Positions 26,096 through 38,000 of a DNA stretch of 64,000 nt are shown here, in pieces (the stretch's first letter is position 1; each line of letters begins with the position of its first letter). The stretch is from Polytrichum commune. Its lineage: Eukaryota > Streptophyta > Polytrichopsida > Polytrichales > Polytrichaceae. A program made the translations under genes and the position numbers. The stretch is from contig OX485809.1 of assembly GCA_950295325.1 (NCBI GenBank), forward strand, positions 19,218,001 to 19,282,000. Direction: 5' to 3'. The notes beneath the pieces are model-generated. The model had not been told where the DNA came from, did no database searches, and was given only the letters and a program-made list of their open reading frames with translations.

Positions 26096-26205
26096 AATCT
26101 TCTAACACTAATCATCAAAGAATTGAACTTTAGTGTTGATCAACCTATGGTGGTAACAACATTAAATATAATCAAACACTAAATATCTTATTTAGTGCAG
26201 TGACA
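26096..26205. repeat. MITE-family remnant
   Basis: It contains AACACTAAATATCTTATTTAGTGCAG-type termini related to the MITE ends at 3.3 and 23.4 kb, and 'GGTGGTAACAAC(A/T)TTAAATA', which recurs near 56690. Boundaries are uncertain. Confidence 0.4.
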
Positions 26206-26909
26206 ACACAAGGTACATGTCACATGTAAATTACAATGAACATGTACAAATTAAATCACTCATTTTTTGGTAAAAATTGTTGTGAGAAGATTTGCAAGCC
26301 ACATCTTCGACACATCTAACAAGAAGTGAAGCCCAAGAAAAGACAAGAGAATGGTCGAATTGATTTTTTTTCAAAATTGCCCTTTTTGGGCATGTATTAA
26401 AAGAATCATCACCTTTATATTTTGGTGTATGGTCATTCTTCTTCTTGGTCCACATTCGGTTTACACCTAGTGAGGGGCCCAAGTCTCTTAAAACTAATTT
26501 TTTATGAAGTCGGACCACGAAAGTCGGACCATTGACAAAGGCCATCTTCCATGGTCCGACTTCATGGTCCATAGTGTACACCGGCCCTTAATAATATTAT
26601 GTTCCCCATCTTTCCTTATGCATGATCCATTCAACACACACACGTTACAACAACAAAACTGAATGTCGAATGAGCATTGAGAAAGTGTCCAATAGCTTGC
26701 TGATGTGAATGTCACTTGACACGTGGATATTGTCATGATCTGTGTCAAATGAACGACATTATTCCTCTGCTTGCTCATGGGCCACTCAATTGTAAGCCTC
26801 ATGTTTTGAAAATCTATCCTTATCATCCTCTGAACTCGATCATGCACTTAATTCCACTAAGCTTGTGTTATGATGTGTAACGGGTCTAATTCCGTATAAT
26901 TTGTTGTAG

Positions 26910-27265
26910 GGTGCGTGCCATGTGTTGTTGCCTCCATTGCTGCAGTTGCAATGGAGATCTTTCAAAACCATGACCTAATGTTTTCTTCACGCCCTACAAC
27001 GACAACCTCTACCGTTTCTTTGCAATGGCAACTCACCTTATGGACGTTATTGGCGTCACGTGCAGAAAATTGATGTGAGCGAATTTATGTTCCCATGGCG
27101 CCATGCGTCTTACGAAAATCTTAGGGCAAAGGAAATAGGGCACATGATGAAGCTAACATAGCTACTCCTGGACGATTCAAGCAAGGGAGACACCATGAAT
27201 GTGACAAACTGGGCGCATGGGGTGATTGCCAACATCATGACTGATCAAATGCTCATGAAGAAGAG
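26910..27265 (+). pseudogene. Cytochrome P450 exon-2 relic
   Basis: This matches exon 2 of the intact P450 (36617-36971) over its full length, from the acceptor TTGTAG| to AAGAG|GTAATG. Recognisable pieces are AAVAMEIFQNHD, FSSRP, GHMMK and ANIMTDQMLMKKR. Frameshifts after FSSRP and a TAG stop break it. No matching exons 1, 3 or 4 are adjacent. It lies just right of the TIR element ending at 26587, about 9 kb upstream of the functional gene and in the same orientation. Confidence 0.85.
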
Positions 27266-28322
27266 GTAATGAAACATTGTGTAAATTCTATTTGAACCAT
27301 AATATACAATTGATATTATTAATATTTGACTCGCATCACAATTTCAAAACAAGGTGGGTAGACTCTTTGACCTAAAACTTATGTATTGATACATTGCATG
27401 TATACACCTTTGCCATTCAACATGTTGATGGCCTTCAATGTGTCTGATGTTTTTCAAATGCTGGAAGAAACTTGGTCCAATTTGTTTTCTAGTACTAGTG
27501 GACAAATAAAAACTAGAGATGTTCAATAATCGGTAGTTGATTTGGGCCCTTCGTTAATGAAGTCTCGGCATGATTGTGAGCCCAAAATGGTGCCCACATG
27601 TGGTGATTAACTCTTCGAAACCAATTTTAGTTTGACTTTGATGTGTTATGATTATTCACAAAACATAAAAAGAGTGAAGTGTGGTTTGGATTTAAGTTTA
27701 GGCTTTAGAATGTGTGGTGTGATTATTTCAAGGTTGAATTCAATAAGAGTATGCCTTGATAATGTGAGTAGGGGGTAAGGTGAAGCAAGGTGAGCTCCGC
27801 GGGTTAAATGCCCACTTTTGGATCCACCTTGGTAGTTTAGGAAGAAGGAAGCTTGGTGGAAGGGGATTAGTCCCTACTTTGAAGGTGAAGGTTAAGGGAT
27901 TGTGATTGGAGGTGCTAATCCTCTCACCCTATCCTCACCTCTCTCTCCCTCTCTCCCTCTTCCCCTCTTTGCTACTTAAGGTGTTTTCTCTCTCATTTTT
28001 CTCTCTCTCCATCAAGCGCTCTCAAGGGAGCAAGCTCTTAAGAGCTTGAGCCACGTGTGTGGGTTATTAGTTTTTAGTGAAGTTAATTAGTTAAGCTCTC
28101 TCTCTCTCTCAATGCCTCCCAAGTGAGTGAGCTCTTAGAGTTTAAGATTGCACGTGTTGATTAGTTAGTAGTTAGTGAAATTAGTGTGTTAGATTAGTTC
28201 ATTACTTAGGAGCAAGGAAAAGGAAAGAGGAAGAAAAACTTAGAAAACCTTTGATTAGTGAATGAAGGGGTTTGTATTAAGGTGCAACTAGTAGGTGGGT
28301 TACCCATTCGGGTATTGGAACT
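27266..28322. other. Stretch before the minisatellite, pyrimidine-rich
   Basis: No gene recognised. CT-rich runs at 27920-28010 and 28095-28111, and a duplicated block (TTAGTT..AGTGAA..TTAG with AGCTC(T)TTA(A)GAG) at about 28012-28200, suggest promoter-like or LTR-like sequence, but I cannot define an element. Confidence 0.35.
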
Positions 28323-28800
28323 CCGTGGCTAACTTGCAGCTGGGCTGGTGGTGGACTGAGACAGCACCGAGACCGTGGCTAACTTGCAGCTGGGCTGTTG
28401 GTAGACTTAGACAGCACCGAGACTGTGGCTAACTTGCAGCTGGGCTGGTGGTGGACTGAGACAGCACCGAGACCGTGGCTAACTTGCAGCTGGGCTGTTG
28501 GTAGACTTAGACAGCACCGAGACTGTGGCTAACTTGCAGCTGGGCTGGTGGTGGACTGAGACAGCACCGAGACCGTGGCTAACTTGCAGCTGGGCTGTTG
28601 GTAGACTTAGACAGCACCGAGACCGTGGCTAACTTGCAGCTGAGCTGCTGGTAGACTTAGACAGACCGAGACCGTGGCTAACTTGCAGCTGGGCTGCTGG
28701 TGGACTGAGACAACACCGAGACCGTGGCTAACTTGCAGCTGGGCTGCTGGTAGACTTAGACAACACCGAGGCCGTGGCTAGATTGTAGCTGCTAGGCTTA
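28323..28800. repeat. 50-bp minisatellite, about nine copies
   Basis: The unit starts CCGTGGCTAACTTGCAGCTG. Copies start at 28323, 28373, 28423, 28473, 28523, 28573, 28623, 28671, 28721 and 28771; one is 48 bp and the last is degraded. In the first part two unit types alternate (GGCTGGTGGTGGACTGAG and GGCTGTTGGTAGACTTAG), giving a 100-bp higher-order period. Confidence 0.93.
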
Positions 28801-30209
28801 GCAACAAACCACCATTATGATATCTAGGGGTTAGCAAGGCTAAGCCCAATTAGTGGGTGTTAGCATATAAAAAACTAGATTACATTAGGCCATTTTAGGG
28901 GTGGCTAAGTAGTTAGACCCATTAGGCTAGTTTGTGCCACGTGTGGGTTTGTATGAGTGTGTTTAGCCGTTGAGAAAAGTGTTTTTCAACACTTGAACCT
29001 CCCGGTCAAAATAACTCACTTGCATTATTAATGGAGAATGTGGAAGATTCTTGCAATGACAAGAAAAAGGAAGTGAAGATTAAACGAGCGAGGGGAATGT
29101 CCTTAAGGGCATGTGTGGCGAAAGCCACGGGTTGGACTCTTGAAAAAACCAACTCTAGCACAAGCCAAGAGGCCAACATTAATAAAACACAATGAGGGAG
29201 ACAAGACATGTTCATTCGAACATGAAAATTACCTTGCACATGGTTCAATGTTGTAATAGATAAATGTGATTCTCAAAGCCATCACCCGGACTAGGACGCT
29301 TAAGGGTGGTGGATTTGGCCTCACATAAATGGTGCGTCCGCCGGGAGTGAAGCGAGTAGTAGATAGAAGACTTGGAGGCAACTAGGAAGACATGGAGGCA
29401 CGAACTTGAGAGAGAGGAAGGAGCACTCGAGGTGCGGTAAGTTTTCTCTCTTGGGTTTTATATTTGACTTTATTAGAGTAGTTGTATTTCAATTAATTCC
29501 TTGGAATGAATTGCATTGTCAATTATGCAATTTCATTTTTGAAGAAGGAGCGCGGCGAAGGTACGTTCGCCACCTTCTTGGGATTTTGCTAAGAACATCA
29601 AAAGGACCTAAGATCGGTAGCTCATTAATTCTTTAGAGGGATAATGAATTTAGGAATTCGACTTCGACATTCACCCTGGGGTGAGTCTCCAAGTCTTGGG
29701 CTTGGAATCTATAAGTTAGAGTTATTAGTTAGATTTAGTGATTGTGATATCACGTTGAACCACGACCGAGGGGAATGCTAACTTGCAGGGGAAAATGATA
29801 GCTTGAGGTATGTCATTTTCTTCCGATTGAAACTTCTAAATAATTAAGGAACGATTTTAGTATTCGTTATTGTCGTTACCCATTGTAGAAGGTAATTCCT
29901 TAGCCATCACATTATGTTGGAAACTTGAGGGTGATGCCTTGATTTTCAATGTAGTGTATGGCAACGGTCACCCCCTCACTATCAGTATAGTGGTGAGTGT
30001 CTATTCGAAGAAAAGTGCGGAGGTGATGCTCCGACTTGACTGAGAATTGGCATGAACATGTCTATCCCTTGTTGGGGATTTTTCACTTAAGTGGGCTTGT
30101 AGGTTCTTTTTCCTCACCTCCATAAGTTTTAATTTACACCAAGAAAAGTGATAATACTAAAAGGGGAAATGTGAGAATTGTATGTTGGTCAAGTGAGGGT
30201 TGATCGATT
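28801..30209. other. Stretch after the minisatellite, no gene recognised
   Basis: TGGTGCGTCCGCCGGGAG near 29329 loosely resembles a retrotransposon primer-binding site, but no paired LTR is visible. Open frames at about 29006-29640 have no recognisable content. Confidence 0.3.
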
Positions 30210-30499
30210 CTTATGGAATGCAAGGTAAGACTCATGCGATAAACCCGTCTGAAATCAGTGTCATCAAATATGGGGTCGTCCGAGAAGTAGTCTTTGAAGA
30301 GCAAGGCATCGTACATCTCGGCTAAACGCTCTTTGTTCGCCCTCCTCCCTGAACGACTACCACCCCGCTGCTTTGGTTCATCGTCGCTGTAAACATTGTC
30401 ATATTGTTGGGCTAGCGTTCTCATAACGAATTCCTCTTCTTCATCATCTTTTAGATTAGCTTGAATGTTTTGGTTGTACCTTCTCCAACGATCCGACAT
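30210..30499 (-). pseudogene. PIF/Harbinger-type transposase-related N-terminal fragment
   Basis: An open frame beginning MSDRWRRYNQNIQ (ATG at 30499) has an acidic stretch (DDEEEEF), a basic linker (GGSRSGRRANKER) and ends YFSDDPIFDDTDFRRVYRMS. The 'DYF-x3-P-x-(F/Y)-x3-FRR-x-(F/Y)RM' pattern is typical of the region before the DDE domain in plant Harbinger transposases and related nucleases. Homology stops abruptly after YRMS, where the family would continue into the catalytic domain, so this is a broken fragment or a single exon. The frame continues upstream without an obvious function. Confidence 0.6.
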
Positions 30500-31829
30500 T
30501 GTGAAGTACCCCAAACAAACTAAACAACAATCCTGCGGATACGAATGACAAAAATAAATGATAATGGCAAACCCAATAGTTTCAATATATAGGATGGAAC
30601 GTGTGCGAAGATGTACTACATGGAGTTGGTCGTACACATTTGCTATTTGGGTAAGAGGGCGTGGCTTCTTTTTATTTAAATATCCATGGTTGTCGTAGGA
30701 ATCGAAGATGGCCTCAACGTGTGGCAAGAAAATTTTCAATTGGTATCCCACGCATTATTGCTAGACACAAAAATAAATAAGACAAAAAATTGACTCAAAC
30801 TAAATATTGGTGTTGGCGAATATTAATTGAGTTAAGATATGACCATAGACAAAGTAGCCCGTGAACCGCGATGTAAGAGCCGGTGCACCATTTTAATACA
30901 TCGAGTTTAAGGCAAATATGATGATGTCACGCTGGGTCGGGCAGGCCTTCGGGCAGCCCCTAAAACTTTCGGGAGAGGGTGGCTCACATTCGGGACAGCG
31001 GGCCCAGTTGGGCAAATTGGGTGTGACAACCTAAAATATGCCGGGACTCATGGGCTAGGGTGGTGCGTCCCGGCCCCGCCACCCAAGCCGGCCACCCTAA
31101 ACACCATATAATATATTTTTTTGGCGGGTTGCTTTCTATCTCTCCTGGGCTTGCCCTAATTGCAAGTATTATTTGTGTACACTTTAGTCAACTTGTCAAC
31201 CATTGTGTAACATAGGCATGCACCTCATAACATTATTGAACCTACTCATGCCAAGATAATAGTAAGCACACTTGAATGCCAAGTGTCATGACGTGACACT
31301 TATGGTGAAGTTGGTAATCATTAGTGCAACCTAGCATACACCTCAAAATAGGGCAAGTGACATTATTACGCATGTGACACAAAATAACATAAACAATGTA
31401 GTTGCATTTGGGATCGATGTCAGTGCACAAGGTTATCACTCCTTATCAATAAAAAAGCTAAAGAAAATACACTACCACCATCAACCAACATGCTTGTGAT
31501 TGTGTGTAAATGATCCTTGAGAGATTCAAAAACCATGATGAATGTGAGAATGCACAACATCATCATGCTACCATGGGGTTATAGGGAGGCAACATCTCAA
31601 TTTCAATTATTAAAGGACACCCTTTCAAATTTAACCCCTAGAGGTCAACCTCTATAGGCTTGTGGTTTATTTATCTCAAGTGGGTCCTTTGCAACTCATT
31701 CCAAACCTTTAATGGTAATTTTGGGTCAAATCTTTCAAAAAAAATTACACGTATGCTATATTAGAATTGCATGTGTTTTTACTTCAGGTAGTCTAGGGGC
31801 CCAACTCAAAGAGGTGGGCATCTAGCCCT
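30500..31829. other. Intergenic stretch, no gene recognised
   Basis: A GC-richer patch at 30930-31110 (GGGTCGGGCAGG, CCCGGCCCCGCC) contrasts with AT-rich flanks. It has no coding content I can support. Confidence 0.35.
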
Positions 31830-33530
31830 GGGCTAGGGTGAACCATTACTACACTTGTATCCCCGATTGATGAAGGCCTCGCAGATGACTCTCAAACTTT
31901 CATCCTATTTTATGGGAAAGCCCCCTCCTCCCCCTAAAAAAACCTATTTAATGGCTTGGGAAATATAGGACCTACACGAGTTGGCATCCAAAGCCCATAT
32001 TAGATTATCTACAAGCAATGCATGAATCAACAAATAAATTTTAGGGTTCTTCTTCCTCACCAACTTCACACTTGCGAGCCTACTTGCATCAACTTTGTAA
32101 ATGTAATTGTCATTGTGGGTTGTCAATCTTTGGAGAGTTCCTTGTGCATGTATGTGGGTGCCCCCAATCTTTAGTCAATAGGTTTGCATTTGCTTCAACA
32201 TCAAGTCCTATCATGTTTGAGTTCTTCACAACATCTAAAACTTAAATTGGCAAAAATGATGTTGAGCTAATTCGAATTTCAAATTCCAATGTGAGGATTT
32301 TGCAATGATCTAGTGTTTTGAGTTCTTCAAACAACACCTACACTTCACCTTATTGTTGCTTACAACCAAGTTGTGTCAGTCAGTGGGTTGTAAGTATTAT
32401 TAGAGGTTTAGTCAAATGTGAGAGTACATTATGGATGTTTGAGCATTCTGAAACTGGCCGAATCTTCAAATATTAGTTTTGTGAAGTAGTTAATAAATAA
32501 AAGCCACTGTCTTCTTTGTTGTGAAGGTGCCTATTGAGAGGTTTTTGGCTTGTTAAATGAATTCTAAAGTTGTTGTGGAGGTGAAGTTTGGATGTACGGA
32601 AACAAACGACAATGTCGAAAAATGTTTAGGTTGTGGATGTTTTTCGGATCACAAGTCTTAAATTGCAAGTCGAACGTTGTTGGAAATCTCCACTAGGTTG
32701 GCAAAAGTTGGTGAAGTCATCTAAACATTCCAAAGAACAACATTAAAATAAAACACAAGTATACACATGATATTGTATGATTGAAATAATATATTATGTT
32801 TTTTTAATTAGTTAATATTTTTGTTATACATATTAACGTGATATTATTTGAGAAAATATGACACCAATCTTGCCATTTTATTATGATATTTAATGTTTGA
32901 AGATTCAGCCAGTTTCAGAATGCTCAAACATCCACAATGTACTCTCACATTCGACTGAACCTCTAATAACACTTACAACCCATTGACTGTCACAACTTGA
33001 CTGTAAGCAACAATAAGGTGAAGTATAGGTGTTGTTTGAAGAACTCAAAACACTAGATCATTACAAAACCCTCACATCTGCATTTGAAATTCGAATTAAC
33101 TCAACATTATTTTTGCCAATTTAAGTTTGAGATGTTGTGAAGAACTCAAAACACGATAGGACTTGATGTTCAAGCGAGTGCAAACCTATTGACTAAACAT
33201 TGGAAGCACCCACATACATGCACGAGGAATTCTCCAAAGATTGACAACCCACAATCACAATTGTACTCACAAAGTTGATGCAAGTAGATCGCAAGCTTGA
33301 AGTTGGTGCGGAAGAAGAACCCTAAAATTTAGTTATTGATTCATGCATCGCTTGTAGATAATCTAATATGGACTTTGAATGCCAACTCATGTAAGTCCTA
33401 TATTTCCCAAGCCATAAAGATAAGCTTCTTATGGGGGGCTTTCCCATAAAATAGGATGAAAGTTTGAGAGTCATCCGTGAGGCCTTCATCAACCAGGGGT
33501 ACAAGTGTAGTAGTTGGTTCACCCTCGCCC
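31830..33530. mobile_element. Long-TIR foldback element 1
   Basis: Inverted arms at about 31830-32474 and 32891-33530 (about 640 bp each) surround a 416-bp centre. Ends read GGGCTAGGGTGAACC and GGTTCACCCTCGCCC. The arms match along their length with scattered differences (for example TTTGAGTTCTTCACAACATC against its complement near 33135). There is no transposase. Very long TIRs and no coding capacity suit a Mutator-like or foldback non-autonomous element. The outer 130 bp is shared with element 2. Confidence 0.8.
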
Positions 33531-33533
33531 GCC

Positions 33534-34894
33534 GAGGCGGCTAGGGTGAACCAACACCTACACTCGTGCCTTCGGGGGATGAAGGCCTCGCGGATGACAC
33601 TGAAAACGTCATCCTTCTTTATGGGAAAGCCCCCCGACATTTTTTCTGCACCCGACTGAAAACTGCTGCCCGCCCGCCCGATTTCGAAAAAACTAGTGTA
33701 CTTGCATTTTTGAAGGCTACTTGTCCACAAATCCCATATTGAGTGCACTTCATTTTCAAGGTCTCCAATCCAATATATATGTTCACTTCCATTGAGTAAA
33801 TAAGCAATTGACTAGATTTCATTTTCAAAGTGAAGCCGTCAATAAAGCATGCAATTAACTTGGAAGTCAAAAACATTACAAAATCCTCATTAATATTGAA
33901 GTTATAATTTTTGTCACTTACAATTGAAAGGGACCTTGTCATTCTAAAATGAAACTAAAATTCATGATTTATTTATTTTTATTTTTAATATTTTAATATA
34001 ATATAGTCAATACCTTCTACAATCACAAAGTTTCCATATGCATTTAAACTAGTTAAGTGAGATTGAATGCAACTAAGTCTAATATATTTTGATTAATCCT
34101 AATTAAACCCAATTAAATCAGAAAATATGCTTACCAAATTAATTATGCCTAATCAATCATAAATTATATTTACTGGAGTTAATTCCATTTAAATCATGAC
34201 TAATTCCAGTAAGTACATTTTATAATTAATTAGGGTTAATTAATTTGGTACGCATATTTTCTGATTTAATTGGGCTTGAATACGATTCATTAGGATTAAC
34301 CAGAAATGATTAGACTTAGTTGCATTCAATCTTACTTTACTAGTTTAAATGCGAATGAAAACTTTGTGATTGTAGAAGGTATTAAATATAATAGTATATA
34401 ATATATTAAAAATATATTATACTAGAATACATTAAAATATATTAAAAATAAAATAAATAAATCATGAATTTTAGTTTCATTTTAGAATGACAAGGTCCCT
34501 TTCAATTGTAAGTGACAAAAATTATAACCTCAATATTAATGAGGATTTTGTAATGTTTTTGACTTCCAAGTTAATTGCATGCTTTATTGACGGTTTCACT
34601 TTGAAAATGAAATCTAATCAATTGCTTATTTACTCAATGGAAGTGAACGTATATATTGGATTGGAGACCTTGAAAATGAAGTGCACTCAATATGGGATTT
34701 GTGGACAAGTAGCCTTCAAAAATGCAAGTACACTAGTTTTTTCGAAATCGGGTGGGCGGGCAGCAGTTTTCGGTCGGGTGCAGAAAAAATGTCGGGGGCT
34801 TTCCCATAAAGAAGGATGACGTTTTCAGTGTCATCCGCGAGGCCTTCATCCCCCGAAGGTACGAGTGTAGGTGCTGGTTCACCCTAGCCGCCTC
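33534..34894. mobile_element. Long-TIR foldback element 2 (near-complete palindrome)
   Basis: Arms at 33534-34181 and 34201-34894 are separated by only 19 bp, so nearly the whole 1.36 kb is one imperfect palindrome. Ends are GAGGCGGCTAGGGTGAACC and its complement. Two mirror-image open frames (33619-33942 minus and 34487-34819 plus) are by-products of the symmetry, not genes. A 10-bp direct repeat, CTAGCCCTGG, at 31822-31831 and 34894-34903 flanks elements 1 and 2 together. It could be a 9-11-bp Mutator-type target duplication for the pair, or chance. The right edge is about 190 bp upstream of the P450 start codon. Confidence 0.85.
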
Positions 34895-35091
34895 TAGCCC
34901 TGGCCCTGCTGCGCATTTCGAAAGAATCCGCATAACTCATCAAGCTGACGGTGGTACTGACTAAAGGATTAGCTCAGAGAGTCTGTACATGCGAGTATTG
35001 TGCAAGTTGGTCTGCACTTTCGATCAGTGCTAAAAAGACCATTAGATTTTGGAGATCCTCTTCTCCTGCAGTTGCTTGTATCCCAGGTAGG

Positions 35092-38000
35092 ATGGCATTA
35101 GCTGATGGTGAGGTTGGGGGGTCTTTGCCATGGGCTAGGCTTAAGATAGACACAGTGAGGGAATCAGGGTTCTCATCAGCAGTGGCAGCGGCAGTTTTTG
35201 CATTGCTGGTGGGGTTAGTTTGGTTGAAATTGCTCCAAGCCCAGAGGAGGAGGAAGCTGCTTCCGCCAGGACCTCGGCCATGGCCCATTGTGGGCAACTT
35301 TCCTGCTCTCGTCGGACTACCTTACAGACACCTTCAACAGCTGGCCTTCAAGTATGGGGGACTCATGTACCTACACTTAGGTACGTACCCAGAATCTTCA
35401 CACGTATTCTGACCAAACCATTCCTCCATTTTTAAGTGCATTCGATTCACCAAGCCATTTCTGTGCTCTTTGCGTTATCGACACTTCCAGAAGAAGCAGG
35501 CATTCATGAAGAGGCTCTTTATCTGCACTTGCGGTGGACGGTTCTATTCAACTCTTCTTGAATAGTATTTCAAAGTAGGAGCTAGATTTCGCTTTAGAAG
35601 TCTCTTACTATGTACCTACGCTTCAAGTATATTCTAATAGTCTTGACATTTTGACCAACCTCAAATTACACTTATCGTGCTCATGGATGTCGTATCTATA
35701 CATCAAGCCATTTGTGTGCAGTCTGCGTCGTCGACTCTTCTTGGTTATATAGATAGATCTAGCTTCATTAGGGAGCAAGCATAATTGAAGACACTCTTCA
35801 TCTCCGGGTTGCCTCCAGTTTTTGGTGAAGGGGCTTGATCCACTCTTCTTAAATAGGATTTAAAAGTCGGAGGCCTACGAGCCCTTCCTTTAGGAATTAA
35901 TCTCTTATTATGTGGGTCGGACATGAACATGAAGGCTGAATCCAGATTCCAGAGTAAAGTTATTCAATTGCCATGAGAATCTTATAGGGCCACTTTTAGT
36001 AGAGTCGTTCAATGGCCTATTTCAATTTGCTAAATTTGGATTGGAGATCCCACCACGAGCCGGTGGGATGTCCACGAATTCATCTTATGTGCTTGATTCG
36101 GCACTCGACTCCCCATTTCCTAATTTCCTACGTAATTAGTGGCTCCATCATAATACTCAGCCTGTGAAGCTTGCTTTTGTCCTAATCCTAGGAAGGAAAT
36201 CCTACTCGCTCTCTTTCTTCCATCCACTTTAGAACCAAGCTGGAATTGAATCGAGGTTCTGCATCTTATGCTTTTATTCTAGAATCAAACTGCAACCAAC
36301 TAAGATTATTCCTTGGGAAAGAGAAAATACTCTCCCCACTTACTAATAAATGCTACGTGTCATGTCATGGATTTACGCAAGATTTGTGTAGGTGAATGTT
36401 ATTTTATTAAATGGCTGCTGCCTCACTAATGTGGCTAATTACCACAAGCAGCTTGTTGTGAAGGTTGGCATGCTGTCTTACAAAGCTCATAATTCGATTT
36501 TCTATGTCATTTTCTATGTCATTTTCTATGTCATTTGATTGTCAAAATTGTTGTTTATATGCCCATCTTAAGTACTATCTTAGTGTGGCATTTTGATATA
36601 TGTGTTTCTGCATCAGGGTCGGTGCCATGCATAGTGGTTTCCACTGCTGCAGTCGCCAAGGAGATTTTCCAAAACAACGATGCTGTGTTCTCGTCACGGC
36701 CGAACTTGCTAAGTTATGTGGTGAAACACGGCAGGAAAACCATGAGCACCGCCCCCTATGGACCTTATTGGCGTCAGACCCGGAAAGTTGCCAATCAGGA
36801 GTTATTCAATCACCGACGCCACGTGTCTTATGAGAGGTCCAGATTAGAGGAAATTCGCCACATGATGAAGAATCTCCTGAACGAATTGAAGCAGGGAAAT
36901 GTTGTCAACCTTAAAAGCTGGTCCAATGGCGTTACTGCCAACGTCATGACCCAGATGCTCATGAATAAGAGGTACTTAAAACGGCGATCAACCTGTTTCA
37001 AGCCAGTTTCCTGGGAGTTTTTTAGGCATAATCGGTCAAGATCCTAGTGTTTCCAAGCCCAACCGGTTACATGTTGTGATCTTTCGGTTTATTTTTATTA
37101 AACTAGGGTATGTTCCAAGGATTCCTCTAAAATGGTCGGTTTTTTTTCCTGAAGTCTTTAACTCCAACCGGTTCATCTGTAACTAGCGGTCGGCTCTCCC
37201 TCTTCATTGTTTCAAGCTCAATCTGATCCATGATGGTTTGCTTATAGAACTGCTAGCTTGGACTTGCTCCATAAGGTGCGTACACCCAAAACTACACCGA
37301 ACTTAAAACTGGAAAGTCGTACATTTGAAACCCCCAAATGTGTGATAGGGGTACAAAGCATCGATTTCAGATTATGTGTTGGTTTTGCGTGTGCTTATCT
37401 TAATTGTCCTTTGAAATCTTTTCCTGTGCCATATCTCAAACTGCCAGGAATTCCTACACACCGATATTCTTTCTCATTTCACGTCTTTTTATTTCTGAAG
37501 TTGTGCGCCTATATGTTCAAGTTTAATTTCTCAAGCATGTTGGTTTTCCCACAGGTTTTTTGGAAGCGACCTTGAAAATACAAAAGAAAAGGAGGAATTT
37601 GACCTCATGATTGATGTAAACTTCGTCACTTCGGGGGCTTTTATCATAAGTGACTATGTGCCATACTTGAGTTTTATCACAAAGTTGCAAGGTTGGCAGA
37701 AAAAACTTGAGGAAGCCCGTGACTTCAAAGAGCGGGTGAGCAAGAAAATTATTGACATAGAGGGGCACAAAGAACGTGCTAAAGAAAGAGGAAACAACGA
37801 CAAGGATTATGTGCCAGATTTTGTTGACGTGTTGTTGGCAACGTCCTTTGATGATGGACAACCGCTATCAGATAAATTGGTTTCCAGCCTTGTAGCGGTA
37901 AGCATGTTCATCACTATTCTTGACATTGCAATAATGTGTCTGCATTTGTTTCCTTGACTTTGTTTCCAATTTTGAGAGTCATAATCACACATGAGCCCTA

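Larger units (their letters stand above)
25509..26587. mobile_element. Non-autonomous DNA transposon with ~39-bp terminal inverted repeats
   Basis: The left end starts GGGCCGGTTTACACTATGG and the right end finishes CCATAGTGTACACCGGCCC. The inverted match runs about 39 bp with one or two mismatches. Flanks are CTAA on the left and TTAA on the right, compatible with a 2-bp TA duplication or a mutated 3-bp TWA duplication. The 1,079-bp interior has no transposase. The TIR start resembles PIF/Harbinger-type ends, and a Harbinger-like fragment lies at 30.2-30.5 kb, but the link is not proven. Confidence 0.65.

Noticed and set aside
29329-29346. Possible retrotransposon primer-binding site (TGGTGCGTCCGCCGGGAG)
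   Set aside because: It resembles a tRNA-Asp-type site only partly. No LTR pair or gag/pol sequence could be linked to it.
33619-34819. Two ~110-codon open frames with almost the same protein sequence on opposite strands
   Set aside because: They are mirror images produced by the giant inverted repeat and match no known protein.
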